From assembly GCA_046049675.1 (NCBI GenBank), contig JBJORA010000009.1, positions 1 to 64,000 of the forward strand: DNA of 64,000 bases, given 5' to 3'. This DNA comes from CAIXQW01 sp046049675. GTDB lineage: Bacteria; Bacteroidota; Bacteroidia; Chitinophagales; Chitinophagaceae. Under the pieces are notes generated by a model. The model was not told where the DNA came from and did no database searches. It was given only the letters and a program-made list of their open reading frames with translations. The position numbers were made by a program, and so were the translations under genes. Positions 1 to 7,016 of this stretch are shown here, one piece after another. Within the stretch, counting starts at the first letter, position 1, and the number at the start of each line of letters is the position of its first letter.

Positions 1-106
1 TCGACATTTTGTAAATACAATTTTACTGTTTGACCTACCTAGTCTATTAGCGTATGCAGGTCGTTGTTGCTACACCCACCACCAACCTTCATTTACCCCA
101 CCTCGC

Positions 107-295
107 GTCTCCCTTAGCAAACATGCCGTCTCGCTTAGCAAACACGTTGTCTCCTTTAGCCAATGCTTCGTCTTTTTTAGTAAACAAGCCGTCTCGTTTG
201 GCAAACATCTTGTCTTGTTTAGCCAGCACTTTGTCTCACTTAGCAAAAGCGCCATCTTGTTTAGCCAACAATCTGTCTTGCTTGGCAAACACTTA
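107..295 (+). repeat. 21-bp degenerate tandem repeat, arm A (9 units)
   Basis: Nine units follow each other at an exact 21-bp period, each beginning GTCT (ATCT in the eighth) and continuing roughly TYGYTTAGCNAAC, with the last third variable. Both strands stay open as heptapeptide repeats, but the match is strongest at DNA level. Arm B (317-526) carries the same unit in the opposite orientation, so the two arrays point towards each other around a short spacer (296-316). Bases 1-106 show no gene or other structure that I can support. I do not recognise a named repeat family. Confidence 0.85.
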
Positions 296-316
296 CGTTT
301 TTTATGGTAATTTGCT

Positions 317-526
317 GAGTACATTGCTAAACAAGACACATCGTACTGTAAACAAGACACAGTGTTACCTAATTAAGACTGCGCGTCCTTTAAACAAGAC
401 GCACTATAATCCAAACGAGACAGCCCATACTCTAAACGAGACGGGCTGTAATCTAATCAAGACGGGCTGTAATCTAAACGAGACACGCCGTTATCCAAAC
501 AAAACGCAGTGCTCGCTAAATAAATA
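317..526 (-). repeat. 21-bp degenerate tandem repeat, arm B (about 10 units, inverted)
   Basis: Reading the plus strand, units end in AAACRAGAC at positions 337, 358, 379, 400, 421, 442, 463, 484 and 505, exactly 21 bp apart, with a decayed tenth unit to 526. The reverse complement, GTCTYGTTT, is the core of arm A. The plus-strand frame reads as LNET/LNKT-type heptads. No start, ribosome site or promoter supports translation. Bases 527-606 between this array and the insertion sequence contain nothing recognisable. Confidence 0.82.
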
Positions 527-606
527 AACTGCTGTAATAAGCAAGGCTTTGTTGTGCATACATAGACAACAATTGTAAGAATACGTTGGCAGCGGAAACA
601 ACAAAC

Positions 607-637
607 TGACCCTTCCTAAAATTACTTGACACATTTT
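607..637 (+). repeat. IS left terminal inverted repeat
   Basis: It begins TGACCCTTCCT and ends CTTGACACATTTT. Compared with the reverse complement of 2366-2396 the inner 20 bases match at 16 positions, and the outer part retains TG and CCT. This defines the left IS boundary. Confidence 0.75.
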
Positions 638-903
638 AGTGTTAATCCTAAAGTTGTGGTACTTGCAATTCGTGTATTCCTAGTGCAAGGTTACAACTTT
701 TATTTTACTCCTGTTTTTTGTGTTACACTTTAGTTCTTATTCCTGTTTCTTGTTGACCTCCTTTTTCTTTATTACTGCACAAGGCTTACACCGTTTTTCT
801 TAATACTAAAACTATATGCCACTTTTGCGCTTATTACTTATTTCATCTTACACGCAATAGTGGGCTAGCTTTTCCATTTGTTTATGAAGCAACATATGTT
901 TTA

Positions 904-982
904 TAGTTTATCCAGCTATCTGTTTTAGCCTAGTTCAGCTAAGCTACTAAGGCGTATAAAAACAGATAGGTTGGATAAACTA
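904..982. repeat. Long imperfect hairpin inside the IS noncoding tail
   Basis: Arm 904-926 (TAGTTTATCCA, two bases, TATCTGTTTT) is complementary to arm 959-982, with a single asymmetric 2/3-base internal mismatch. The 32-base loop can form a further small stem (CCTAGT with ACTAAGG). It lies 43 bp downstream of the orfB stop and could terminate transposase transcription or block readthrough. It has no long T tract, so a plain intrinsic terminator is not certain. Confidence 0.7.
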
Positions 983-1024
983 CCTTTATTTAGTTGTTTG
1001 TAATACATGTGGTAAAGCGGTACA

Positions 1025-1906
1025 TTACGCTACTGTATCCTTGTATGTATAATTGCGCCAGTGTTTTTTTAGAACAACTTCTTGTTCATGGGCTAGCTCT
1101 GGCGTTAGATAGTCGCAACTAGAATGGGGTCTGTATTCATTGTAGATATCTATTGCCCACTTAACTGCAGCAGTCGCAGCACTCAGGTTTATAAATACAC
1201 CATCTAACAGCAACTCCATTTTTAGTATACCATTGACGCGTTCTGCGATAGCATTTTCATACGGATCCCCATTCTCTGTCATTGAAACGGCAATGCTATT
1301 CTCTTGCAATGCATTTACATAATCGGTGCAACAATACTGTACTCCTCTATCGGAGTGATGAATTAAACCTTCTATAGCCTTACGTTGTTTTAGCGCCATG
1401 GCTAAGGCCGCAAGCGGACCTGTACTATGCAATGTACTTTGCAGATGATAGCCTACAATCTTTCTGCTGTATACATCTGTTATGATGCTAAGGTACGCAA
1501 ACCCTTGCTCTAGGCGGATGTACGTAATGTCGCTTACCCAAAGTTGGTGCGCTTTTGTTATCACTTTATCTCTGATGATGTTTGGATATTTTTTGTACGC
1601 ATGGTTAGAGTTTGTTGTATAGGCCTTTCTGCGCCTATAACGTAGTAAGTAACCATGCTCTCCTAAAAGTGTATACAACGCATCTCTACCAATGCTGATA
1701 TGATGGGATTTTAGTAGTGGTAGTAGCAATGGTCTTAATTGCGGTACTCCGCACCGTGGAAGCTTTAATCTAATTTCCTTTACAAAATTAATCACCATAG
1801 CATCCGATATGCTGCTTTGTAAACTATTGTCCTTATACTCGTAGTATGCCTGACGGCTTTTACCAAACAGTGAGCAATATAACTTTAGGCTGTGCCTAGG
1901 GTACAT
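1025..1906 (-). CDS. IS3-family transposase orfB (DDE integrase)
   Basis: The 293-aa product is the catalytic half of the transposase and cuts and joins DNA at the IS ends. An HTH_21-like segment covers about residues 30-90, followed by the rve integrase core. The catalytic triad is visible as D126 (WVSDITYI), D186 (HHSDRGVQY) and E222 (NAIAERVNG), with the D-35-E spacing typical of IS3. The frame stays open upstream of the ATG (VDILKV precedes it) through the end of orfA, so the natural product is probably an OrfAB fusion made by a -1 frameshift rather than OrfB alone. No stop codon or key-residue loss is seen, so it may be active. Confidence 0.93.
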   Translation of the reverse strand: MYPRHSLKLYCSLFGKSRQAYYEYKDNSLQSSISDAMVINFVKEIRLKLPRCGVPQLRPLLLPLLKSHHISIGRDALYTLLGEHGYLLRYRRRKAYTTNSNHAYKKYPNIIRDKVITKAHQLWVSDITYIRLEQGFAYLSIITDVYSRKIVGYHLQSTLHSTGPLAALAMALKQRKAIEGLIHHSDRGVQYCCTDYVNALQENSIAVSMTENGDPYENAIAERVNGILKMELLLDGVFINLSAATAAVKWAIDIYNEYRPHSSCDYLTPELAHEQEVVLKKHWRNYTYKDTVA

Positions 1907-1920
1907 TACTTTGAGTATAT

Positions 1921-2346
1921 CTACTGTTTGGTGCCAGACTTTTTTCTGATACTAATTTTGAGTTGTTCTTCAGCTATATCGATAAGCGTATTTAGGGCTT
2001 TTACATGGACAACGCCATCCTCTACTTTTTTTGTCAACAGCACCACTTGCTTCTGAAGCTCACGCACTTTCTCTTTCTCTTCCGCTGTCATTGGCACTAA
2101 AGGTAGTTCTTGTATATCCCCATACATAGCCTTCCACTTGTGGAATAACGCATATCCAGACTTTGACTTAATATTAAATAACTTAAACGCCTCTAGCTGC
2201 GTTATGCTGCCCGTATTAAGCTCTCTTACAAGCCAACGTCTAAATGCTACCTCGTATATGCCAGACGGCAACTGATTGTTGAATTTTGCAGAAATGCTCA
2301 CTTTATATCTTGAGCTTTCTCTTTTAATCACTTTTTTTGACTCCAT
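1921..2346 (-). CDS. IS3-family transposase orfA (DNA-binding subunit)
   Basis: The 141-aa protein resembles IS3 OrfA: a helix-turn-helix-like segment in the middle (residues ending in KSGYALFHKWKAMYG) and a C-terminal coiled region (about residues 85-125) that would form the leucine-zipper-like dimerisation helix. I start it at the ATG at 2346 (MESKKVIK). The reading frame extends further but would cross the IS end. The last codons include the slippery sequence that feeds ribosomes into the orfB frame. Alone it would bind the terminal repeats and may repress transposition. Confidence 0.85.
   Translation of the reverse strand: MESKKVIKRESSRYKVSISAKFNNQLPSGIYEVAFRRWLVRELNTGSITQLEAFKLFNIKSKSGYALFHKWKAMYGDIQELPLVPMTAEEKEKVRELQKQVVLLTKKVEDGVVHVKALNTLIDIAEEQLKISIRKKSGTKQ
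1939..1945 (-). promoter_or_regulatory. A AAA AAG programmed -1 frameshift heptamer
   Basis: On the minus strand, orfA codons AGA AAA AAG contain A AAA AAG in the correct zero-frame register. Slipping back one base gives K-V-W-H-Q-T-V-D-I-L-K-V and then the orfB methionine, with no stop between. This is the classical IS3 mechanism for producing OrfAB. Confidence 0.8.
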
Positions 2347-2365
2347 TTTGATGTTTTTTTGTTTC

Positions 2366-2396
2366 AAAATGTGACAAGTTTTTTCAGGAGAAGACA
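2366..2396 (-). repeat. IS right terminal inverted repeat
   Basis: On the minus strand it begins TGTCTTCTCCT and ends CTTGTCACATTTT, mirroring 607-637. It lies 19 bp upstream of the orfA start, the usual place for the IR that also carries the transposase promoter. Confidence 0.75.
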
Positions 2397-2404
2397 AACT
2401 CCCC

Positions 2405-2800
2405 CTATTCACACACCGCCGTAAATCTAAACCAATCAGCAATCACATCTACCTTCATTGAGCCATCCATTTGGTTAAGATCTGCATTGGCTTTGCCCTC
2501 CATATTATAGCTATGGTTAGAGCTTGGGTCTACAAATTGCATAGAAACATTAGTGCCATTAGAAGTCCATGTGCCAACGCCACGCCAATATACATTGGAA
2601 GTATCGCCAGCAGCTTTAGAGCTATAGTAAACCATGCTACCGTTGCCATTAATAAGGCAGGCCATATCTGTGATAGCGCCACCCTCACTTGGCGGTGCTG
2701 TAAGCTTACCTGTCCAGAAACCAGTTGGTGTTGTGCGCTTTTTTGTACATGCACTAAATGTTACTGCCAATAGGCCAAGGCCAAATACTAATTGCTTCAT
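2405..2800 (-). CDS. Small secreted lipoprotein, function unknown
   Basis: The 131-aa product has a lipoprotein signal peptide (MKQLVFGLGLLAVTFSAC, lipobox ending at C18) followed by a beta-rich domain of about 105 residues containing GTWTSNGTNVSMQF. It probably sits on the periplasmic or outer face of the cell envelope. The pattern looks like small lipocalin-like or extracellular lipoproteins of Bacteroidota, but I do not recognise a defined family. The stop is intact, just outside the insertion sequence that landed 8 bp downstream. A TAGCTTTG box lies 16 bp upstream of the start. Confidence 0.75.
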   Translation of the reverse strand: MKQLVFGLGLLAVTFSACTKKRTTPTGFWTGKLTAPPSEGGAITDMACLINGNGSMVYYSSKAAGDTSNVYWRGVGTWTSNGTNVSMQFVDPSSNHSYNMEGKANADLNQMDGSMKVDVIADWFRFTAVCE

Positions 2801-2816
2801 TGTTGTAAAATTTGTA

Positions 2817-2824
2817 CAAAGCTA
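2817..2824 (-). promoter_or_regulatory. Bacteroidota -7 box (TAGCTTTG) of the lipoprotein gene
   Basis: Exact match to TAnnTTTG on the minus strand, 16 bp before the ATG at 2800. No clear -33 TTG was found at the usual spacing. Confidence 0.5.
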
Positions 2825-2918
2825 TTAAGGCAAGCTGTGCGGCTTTTACAGTAATATGTAAAGTGCTGTATTGGGTATTTGAAATGCGCTATACCAATAA
2901 AGTACCTTAGTGATTCTA

Positions 2919-3947
2919 CTAATAATGCACCCAGCCTTGCGCTTCTAACTCATGTACTTTGCCCGCTTTGGTTGTGATACGTGCGCCAGTACCTGCTTCG
3001 CATACATGGCCTATCACATGGATAGTGTCGAGCGTTGCAATTTTTTCGTAGTCGGCTTGCGCAATGGTAAACAGTAGCTCGTAGTCTTCGCCACCATTAA
3101 GGGCGCAAGTGGTATCTACCATCTTAAACATTTTAGCAGCATCGCTGGTATGGCTTACAATAGGCAGTTTTTCTTCGTAAATCATACAGCCAACATTGCT
3201 TTGCTTACAAATATGTTTAAGCTCGCTGCTAAGGCCATCGCTTATGTCTATCATACTTGTAGGTCTAATGCTTTTTTCGCGCAATAGCTCCACAATATCT
3301 TTGCGTGCTTCGGGTTTCATAAAGCGGCCAATCACATAAGTATAGTTTTCTAAATCGGGTTGTATTTCGGGATGTTCTAAATGTATTTTTTTCTCGCGCT
3401 CTAGCACAAGCAAACCAAGATAGGCTGCGCCCAAATCGCCACTTACACAAATCAAGTCGTTTAGCTGAGCGCCTTTGCGTGTTACAAATTCGTGTTCCGT
3501 AGTTTCACCTATAGCGGTAATGCTTATGGTTAATCCTTTAGGACTGCTTGTAGTATCGCCGCCAACAAGATCTACACCATGCTTATCGCAGGCGAGGTAT
3601 ATACCATCGTACAATTCGCGCAGCGCTTCTACGCTAAACCTATTACTTATTGCAAGGCTTACAGTAATTTGTGTTGGTGTGGCATTCATCGCGTAGATAT
3701 CGCTAAGATTTACCATTACGCTTTTGTAGCCAAGATGTTTGAGCGGCATATAACCCAAATCAAAGTGTACACCTTCAACCAATAAATCGGTACTAACCAC
3801 AATATGCTTGCCCATAGGGTCGATAATGGCTGCATCGTCACCAATGCCTAGTACACTAGTTGCATTGCTTAAATTATGCTCTGCAGTAAGATGTTCTATC
3901 AGGCCAAATTCGCCAAGTGTGCTAATTTCTGTACGCTCTGTGCTCAT
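2919..3947 (-). CDS. thiL: Thiamine-monophosphate kinase
   Basis: ThiL phosphorylates thiamine monophosphate with ATP to thiamine diphosphate, the last step of thiamine cofactor synthesis in the cytoplasm. The 342-aa product has the usual length and motifs: EFGLIEHL at the N-terminus, the Mg-binding GIGDDAA loop, STDLLVEGVHFD, SDIYAMNATP, GGDTTSS and the C-terminal DISDGL and NGGEDYELLFT. A TTG nine bases upstream (3956) also opens the frame, but it lies inside a TACCTTTG promoter box, so the ATG at 3947 is preferred and the mRNA may be nearly leaderless. No other thiamine gene is nearby. Confidence 0.95.
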   Translation of the reverse strand: MSTERTEISTLGEFGLIEHLTAEHNLSNATSVLGIGDDAAIIDPMGKHIVVSTDLLVEGVHFDLGYMPLKHLGYKSVMVNLSDIYAMNATPTQITVSLAISNRFSVEALRELYDGIYLACDKHGVDLVGGDTTSSPKGLTISITAIGETTEHEFVTRKGAQLNDLICVSGDLGAAYLGLLVLEREKKIHLEHPEIQPDLENYTYVIGRFMKPEARKDIVELLREKSIRPTSMIDISDGLSSELKHICKQSNVGCMIYEEKLPIVSHTSDAAKMFKMVDTTCALNGGEDYELLFTIAQADYEKIATLDTIHVIGHVCEAGTGARITTKAGKVHELEAQGWVHY

Positions 3948-3953
3948 GAGGGG

Positions 3954-3961
3954 CAAAGGTA
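3954..3961 (-). promoter_or_regulatory. -7 box (TACCTTTG) deciding the thiL start
   Basis: Exact TAnnTTTG on the minus strand, ending six bases before the thiL ATG at 3947. It overlaps the alternative TTG codon, which is therefore upstream of the transcription start. A TTG about 23 bases further upstream, inside the intergenic repeat, could be the -33 element. Confidence 0.6.
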
Positions 3962-3965
3962 GTTG

Positions 3966-4137
3966 TTCGGTAATTGATAATGGACAATGGATAATTGATA
4001 ATGGAAAATTGATCCGCCGCGGCGGAGAAAATGTGTCAATCCCTAAAAACTAACAAATGACAATCAACCATTCAACAATCGACCATTTAACAATATAGCA
4101 ATTCAGCAATTTAACAATACAACAATATAACAATGCA
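3966..4137. repeat. Intergenic low-complexity repeat with GC palindrome
   Basis: The stretch between thiL and the SDR gene has two parts: repeats of GATAATGGACAATGGATAATT type, then many ACAATATAACAATTCAGCAAT-type units. In between lies the palindrome TCCGCCGCGGCGGA. The same three components recur at 4880-5095 (without the palindrome), 10842-10975 (inverted order) and 35345-35598. No ORF of substance is present. Confidence 0.75.
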
Positions 4138-4141
4138 ACGC

Positions 4142-4843
4142 CTACAAATCTCCCAGCTGTGGTCTCAATACAATATCTTCAACTACTGTTTGCGGGGCAA
4201 GTTGATATACACTCCAAATGGTATCGGCAATATCGCTTGCTTGCATTATTCGTTCTTCGCTAACGCCACTGCCAGCCCAACTATTGCTCATGGTAGCACC
4301 AGGATTTACAGTGGTAACTTTTACGCCAGTTTGTTTTAATTCTTCGCGCAAATTTTTACTAAACCCTTGTAAGGCAAATTTGCTGATGCTATAACTGCCA
4401 CCATTGTCGTATGCTTGCAATGCCGCAATACTGCTGATATTAAAAATATGGCCCTGCTTTTGCGCAAGTAAAGTGCCAATGGCTGCACGCGTCACGTTAT
4501 AAGCACTGTAGAGGTTGGTGCTGATGAGTGTTTCTAAATTGCCATCCGCTTCGCTAATAATGCTGCCAGGTATATAAGTACCGGCATTATTAACAAGTAT
4601 ATCTAAACCTTTAAGCTCTCGGATAGCATTGGCTACAAATTTTTGACAATCTTCTTTTACACTAAGATTGGCAACCTCGTGGTAAATGGTAACATTATCG
4701 TTGAGTTTGCGTAAGGCGATAGCTGTATCCCACAAATCGCGTTCGTTGCGCCCGCAAATAGCTACATGCACACCTTCTCGTACAAACTTCTCTGCGATGG
4801 CTTTGCCTATTCCCTTGCTTGCGCCTGTGATAATTGCTTTCAT
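4142..4843 (-). CDS. Short-chain dehydrogenase/reductase (3-oxoacyl-ACP reductase-like)
   Basis: A cytosolic NAD(P)H-dependent oxidoreductase of the classical SDR family, 233 aa. Visible motifs are the Rossmann TGASKGIG (residues 6-13), NNAG (85-88), the catalytic Ser in NISS (137-138) and YSISK (Tyr151, Lys155). The C-terminal substrate loop is short (NPGATMSNSW). The sequence resembles FabG/YdfG-like enzymes, but the substrate cannot be told. It has its own -7 box and is separated from thiL by repeats, so it is probably monocistronic. Confidence 0.9.
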   Translation of the reverse strand: MKAIITGASKGIGKAIAEKFVREGVHVAICGRNERDLWDTAIALRKLNDNVTIYHEVANLSVKEDCQKFVANAIRELKGLDILVNNAGTYIPGSIISEADGNLETLISTNLYSAYNVTRAAIGTLLAQKQGHIFNISSIAALQAYDNGGSYSISKFALQGFSKNLREELKQTGVKVTTVNPGATMSNSWAGSGVSEERIMQASDIADTIWSVYQLAPQTVVEDIVLRPQLGDL

Positions 4844-4853
4844 TGTATAGCTA

Positions 4854-4861
4854 CAAATGTA
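4854..4861 (-). promoter_or_regulatory. -7 box (TACATTTG) of the SDR gene
   Basis: Exact TAnnTTTG on the minus strand, ten bases before the ATG at 4843. The predicted 5' leader is only a few bases long. Confidence 0.5.
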
Positions 4862-4879
4862 GGACGGCTTTTAATTCTA

Positions 4880-5095
4880 ATTAATGGATAATTGATAATG
4901 GACAATTGATAATTGAAATTTGTTAATCCCTAAAAATGCACGGCTTGACAAAGCACAATCAACAATATGACAATTCAACAATGCAGCACAACAATCGACA
5001 ATAACAATCAACAATTAACAATCAACAATATAACAATTTAGCAATTCAACAATGCAGCACAACAATTCAGCACTATATTTAACTATCAACAATCC
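4880..5095. repeat. Intergenic low-complexity repeat
   Basis: Same family as 3966-4137: GGATAATTGATAATGGACAA units followed by AACAATATGACAATTCAACAA-type units. It fills the divergent gap between the SDR gene and the TlpA-like gene. Confidence 0.7.
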
Positions 5096-5106
5096 TGCAT
5101 CTTCTT

Positions 5107-5114
5107 TACTTTTG
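5107..5114 (+). promoter_or_regulatory. -7 box (TACTTTTG) of the TlpA-like gene
   Basis: Exact TAnnTTTG ending five bases before the ATG at 5120, implying a leaderless or nearly leaderless mRNA. Confidence 0.55.
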
Positions 5115-5119
5115 CGCCG

Positions 5120-6283
5120 ATGAACAAATCACGCAATTTCCTATTGGTATGCCTTTCACTTGTGGCGATGCAAGCTTGTAATAACGATAGCTTTAAGGTA
5201 AAAGGCAAAATTGCCAATGCGCCAGAGCAGAATTTTACATTGTACCATTTAGGCAATGTGATGACAGCAGTAGATAGTGGCAAGGTAAGCAGTGCAGGCG
5301 AGTTCAGTTTTAGCGGTACAGCTACAGAACCACAATTATATAAATTGAGCTTTGAGCAAGGCAAAGACATTTTATTGGTGCTAGAAAAAGATAATGCCAC
5401 GCTGACCGGCGATTGGCAGCAACTAGAAGCCAACTACGAACTAAGCGGCAGCAAATATACTAACGAAGCAAAGGCCTTACTAGCTAGCATTCGCCAAAGT
5501 ATGACAGATAAAAACACCTTGATGATTTTAGGTAAACGTTTTAGCAACGAAAAAAATGTGACGCAAGAAAAAAAGGTGCAAGAAGATTTAAAAAATCTGC
5601 AGACAAAAACCGAGGCCAACCTTATGTTATGTGCAGATACAAGCAAATGCTTGCCAGTAGCAGCATTGGCAGCACATTTGGTGCAACCACAAAACAATAT
5701 AGATTGGTTAAAGAAATTCTACACCCAAAGCCTTGCTAAGTTTCCGGGCAGTAAATACGCGCAAGAGTTATACAATGTGCAAATGCCAGCTTTAGCAGCA
5801 AGTGCACAAGAAGAGCCTGCAACTACAACAAGCGCTACACCTACAACACCAAAAGCACCTCGCACAGACGGCGCTGTATTAGCACCGGACTTTGCCTTGA
5901 CTAAATTAGATGGTACCGCATTTACGCTAAGCAGTATGCGCGGCAAATATGTATTGGTAGATTTTTGGGCAAGTTGGTGCGGGCCATGTCGTGCAGAAAA
6001 CCCGAATGTAGTTGCGGCATATCAAAAGTTTAAGGGCAAAAATTTCGACATCGTTGGTGTAAGCTTAGATGATGATAAAGATGCATGGCAAGCAGCCGTA
6101 ACCCGCGACAATCTAACGTGGACACATGTAAGCGATTTGCAGAAATGGGCTAGCGTAGTGGTGCGTTTGTACAATCTCAATAGTATTCCTAGCAATGTAT
6201 TGATAGATCCAGATGGTTATGTAATCGCCAAAGATCTCCGCGAAGAAGCCTTGCATACCAAATTGCAAGAGGTTTTGAAGTAA
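5120..6283 (+). CDS. DUF4369/TlpA-like thiol-disulfide lipoprotein
   Basis: The 387-aa protein has a lipoprotein signal (MNKSRNFLLVCLSLVAMQAC), a beta-rich DUF4369 domain (about residues 25-115), a helical linker with a Pro/Thr/Ala-rich segment near 230-250, and a C-terminal AhpC/TSA-thioredoxin domain with the redox motif WCGPC (about 286-290) and the cis-Pro region SIPSN. Members of this architecture are common in Bacteroidota and are thought to reduce disulfides in the periplasm, for example in cytochrome c maturation. The partner is unknown here because no cytochrome gene is adjacent. Confidence 0.92.
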   Translation: MNKSRNFLLVCLSLVAMQACNNDSFKVKGKIANAPEQNFTLYHLGNVMTAVDSGKVSSAGEFSFSGTATEPQLYKLSFEQGKDILLVLEKDNATLTGDWQQLEANYELSGSKYTNEAKALLASIRQSMTDKNTLMILGKRFSNEKNVTQEKKVQEDLKNLQTKTEANLMLCADTSKCLPVAALAAHLVQPQNNIDWLKKFYTQSLAKFPGSKYAQELYNVQMPALAASAQEEPATTTSATPTTPKAPRTDGAVLAPDFALTKLDGTAFTLSSMRGKYVLVDFWASWCGPCRAENPNVVAAYQKFKGKNFDIVGVSLDDDKDAWQAAVTRDNLTWTHVSDLQKWASVVVRLYNLNSIPSNVLIDPDGYVIAKDLREEALHTKLQEVLK

Positions 6284-6414
6284 ATAAATACTCAACTAGC
6301 CACAGCGTTATAATTGCAGACCGCAATCATGTAGCTTCTTTTTGAAGAATTTGCTTTGTTTCTGCTTTTTTTGTATCTGCATAATACCAGTGCAGTTTTG
6401 CCATTTATACAAAT

Positions 6415-6493
6415 CACAAAGCCCCAGCGGGGCGAACTGTTTGTAGCTAAAGATATATAAAAGCAAACAGCTAGCTCCGTAGGTGCGACATGT
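6415..6493. repeat. Dispersed intergenic element (CCCCAGCGGGG ... AGCTCCGTAGG)
   Basis: The gap 6284-6661 has no convincing gene. Within it, AGCCCCAGCGGGGCGAACTG, then TTTGTAGC and later AGCTCCGTAGGTGCGACATG, resemble a short dispersed sequence that I recall from many Bacteroidota and other genomes. It contains the palindrome CCCCAGCGGGG and a second inverted pair (CTGTTTG at 6439, CAAACAG at 6465). Only one copy is seen in this window, so the family assignment rests on recall. Confidence 0.45.
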
Positions 6494-6661
6494 TAGTGCA
6501 AAGCATTAAAGCAAGGATTGTCTCAACAATTTCCCATCCACGCTTGCTTCTTTGCGAATGCTTGTCAATTTATGCGTCAATTATTTATTGCGCTCAACAC
6601 GCCCTAATACCATACAAAAAAAACTATTTTCCATATCTCCACCTGCAATTATCTTTACAAT

Positions 6662-7012
6662 ATCTACACACCTGGTTTACATATTGTAGGCACTTTGCAT
6701 ACAAGCAATACAGCTTCCCTCGCTGCGCCTGAAATCTTTAAACAAGCCATTGCGCATAGCATAGCCAATTTAGGCCTAACACATTTGGGCGAAGTGGTGC
6801 ATCAATTTCCGCAAAGTGGTTTTACAGCAGTAATTTGTTTAAGCGAAAGCCATATTAGTATTCATACGTGGCCAGAGCATGGCTTAGCCAATATAGATAT
6901 TTACCTTAGCAATTATTTGCAAGTCAATACAGGCAAAGTAGAAGCAATTTTCGATAATTTATGCCAAGCATTTGGCGCCACAGTAACTAATGTACATCGT
7001 ATAGAAAGATAA
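6662..7012 (+). CDS. SpeD-like pyruvoyl-dependent decarboxylase (AdoMet decarboxylase family)
   Basis: About 105-116 aa, the size of the short bacterial SpeD class. The self-cleavage and active-site block ESHISIHTWPE is intact; cleavage would fall between Glu and Ser and turn the Ser into the pyruvoyl cofactor. The position of the catalytic Cys of Thermotoga SpeD (Cys83) appears to be Ser (IDIYLSNY instead of VDVFTCG). The first canonical start is TTG at 6695, but homology to the first strand (YTPGLHIVGTL) extends upstream, where only near-cognate codons exist; I therefore begin at ATC 6662. It is the first gene of an operon with a spermidine-synthase-like enzyme. The substrate could be AdoMet or, as in neofunctionalised SpeD homologues, an amino acid. 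Confidence 0.82.
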   Translation: MYTPGLHIVGTLHTSNTASLAAPEIFKQAIAHSIANLGLTHLGEVVHQFPQSGFTAVICLSESHISIHTWPEHGLANIDIYLSNYLQVNTGKVEAIFDNLCQAFGATVTNVHRIER

Positions 7013-7016
7013 ACTA

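Larger units (their letters stand above)
607..2396 (-). mobile_element. IS3-family insertion sequence, complete
   Basis: The element is bounded by imperfect 31-bp inverted repeats that begin TG and end CA, as IS3 elements do. It encodes orfA and orfB on the minus strand in different frames with a canonical frameshift signal between them. The three bases AAC flank it on both sides (604-606 and 2397-2399), which fits the 3-5 bp target duplications of the family. Its length of 1790 bp is greater than the usual 1.2-1.6 kb because about 390 bp of noncoding DNA lie between the orfB stop and the left inverted repeat. It inserted 8 bp downstream of the stop codon of the neighbouring lipoprotein gene and left that gene intact. 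Confidence 0.8.

Noticed and set aside
107..526. CRISPR array
   Set aside because: Repeat plus spacer is only 21 bp, units are degenerate, arms are inverted, and no cas gene is near.
54..527. 157-aa ORF over the 21-bp repeats as a protein gene
   Set aside because: Both strands are open through the repeat; there is no promoter or ribosome site, and the DNA-level period with inverted arms explains the frame better.
3948..3965. TPP riboswitch before thiL
   Set aside because: The promoter box is only six bases before the start codon, so there is no leader to hold a riboswitch.
6490..6732. 80-aa ORF before the speD-like gene
   Set aside because: It overlaps the conserved 5' part of the speD-like frame and the dispersed repeat, and has no recognisable features.
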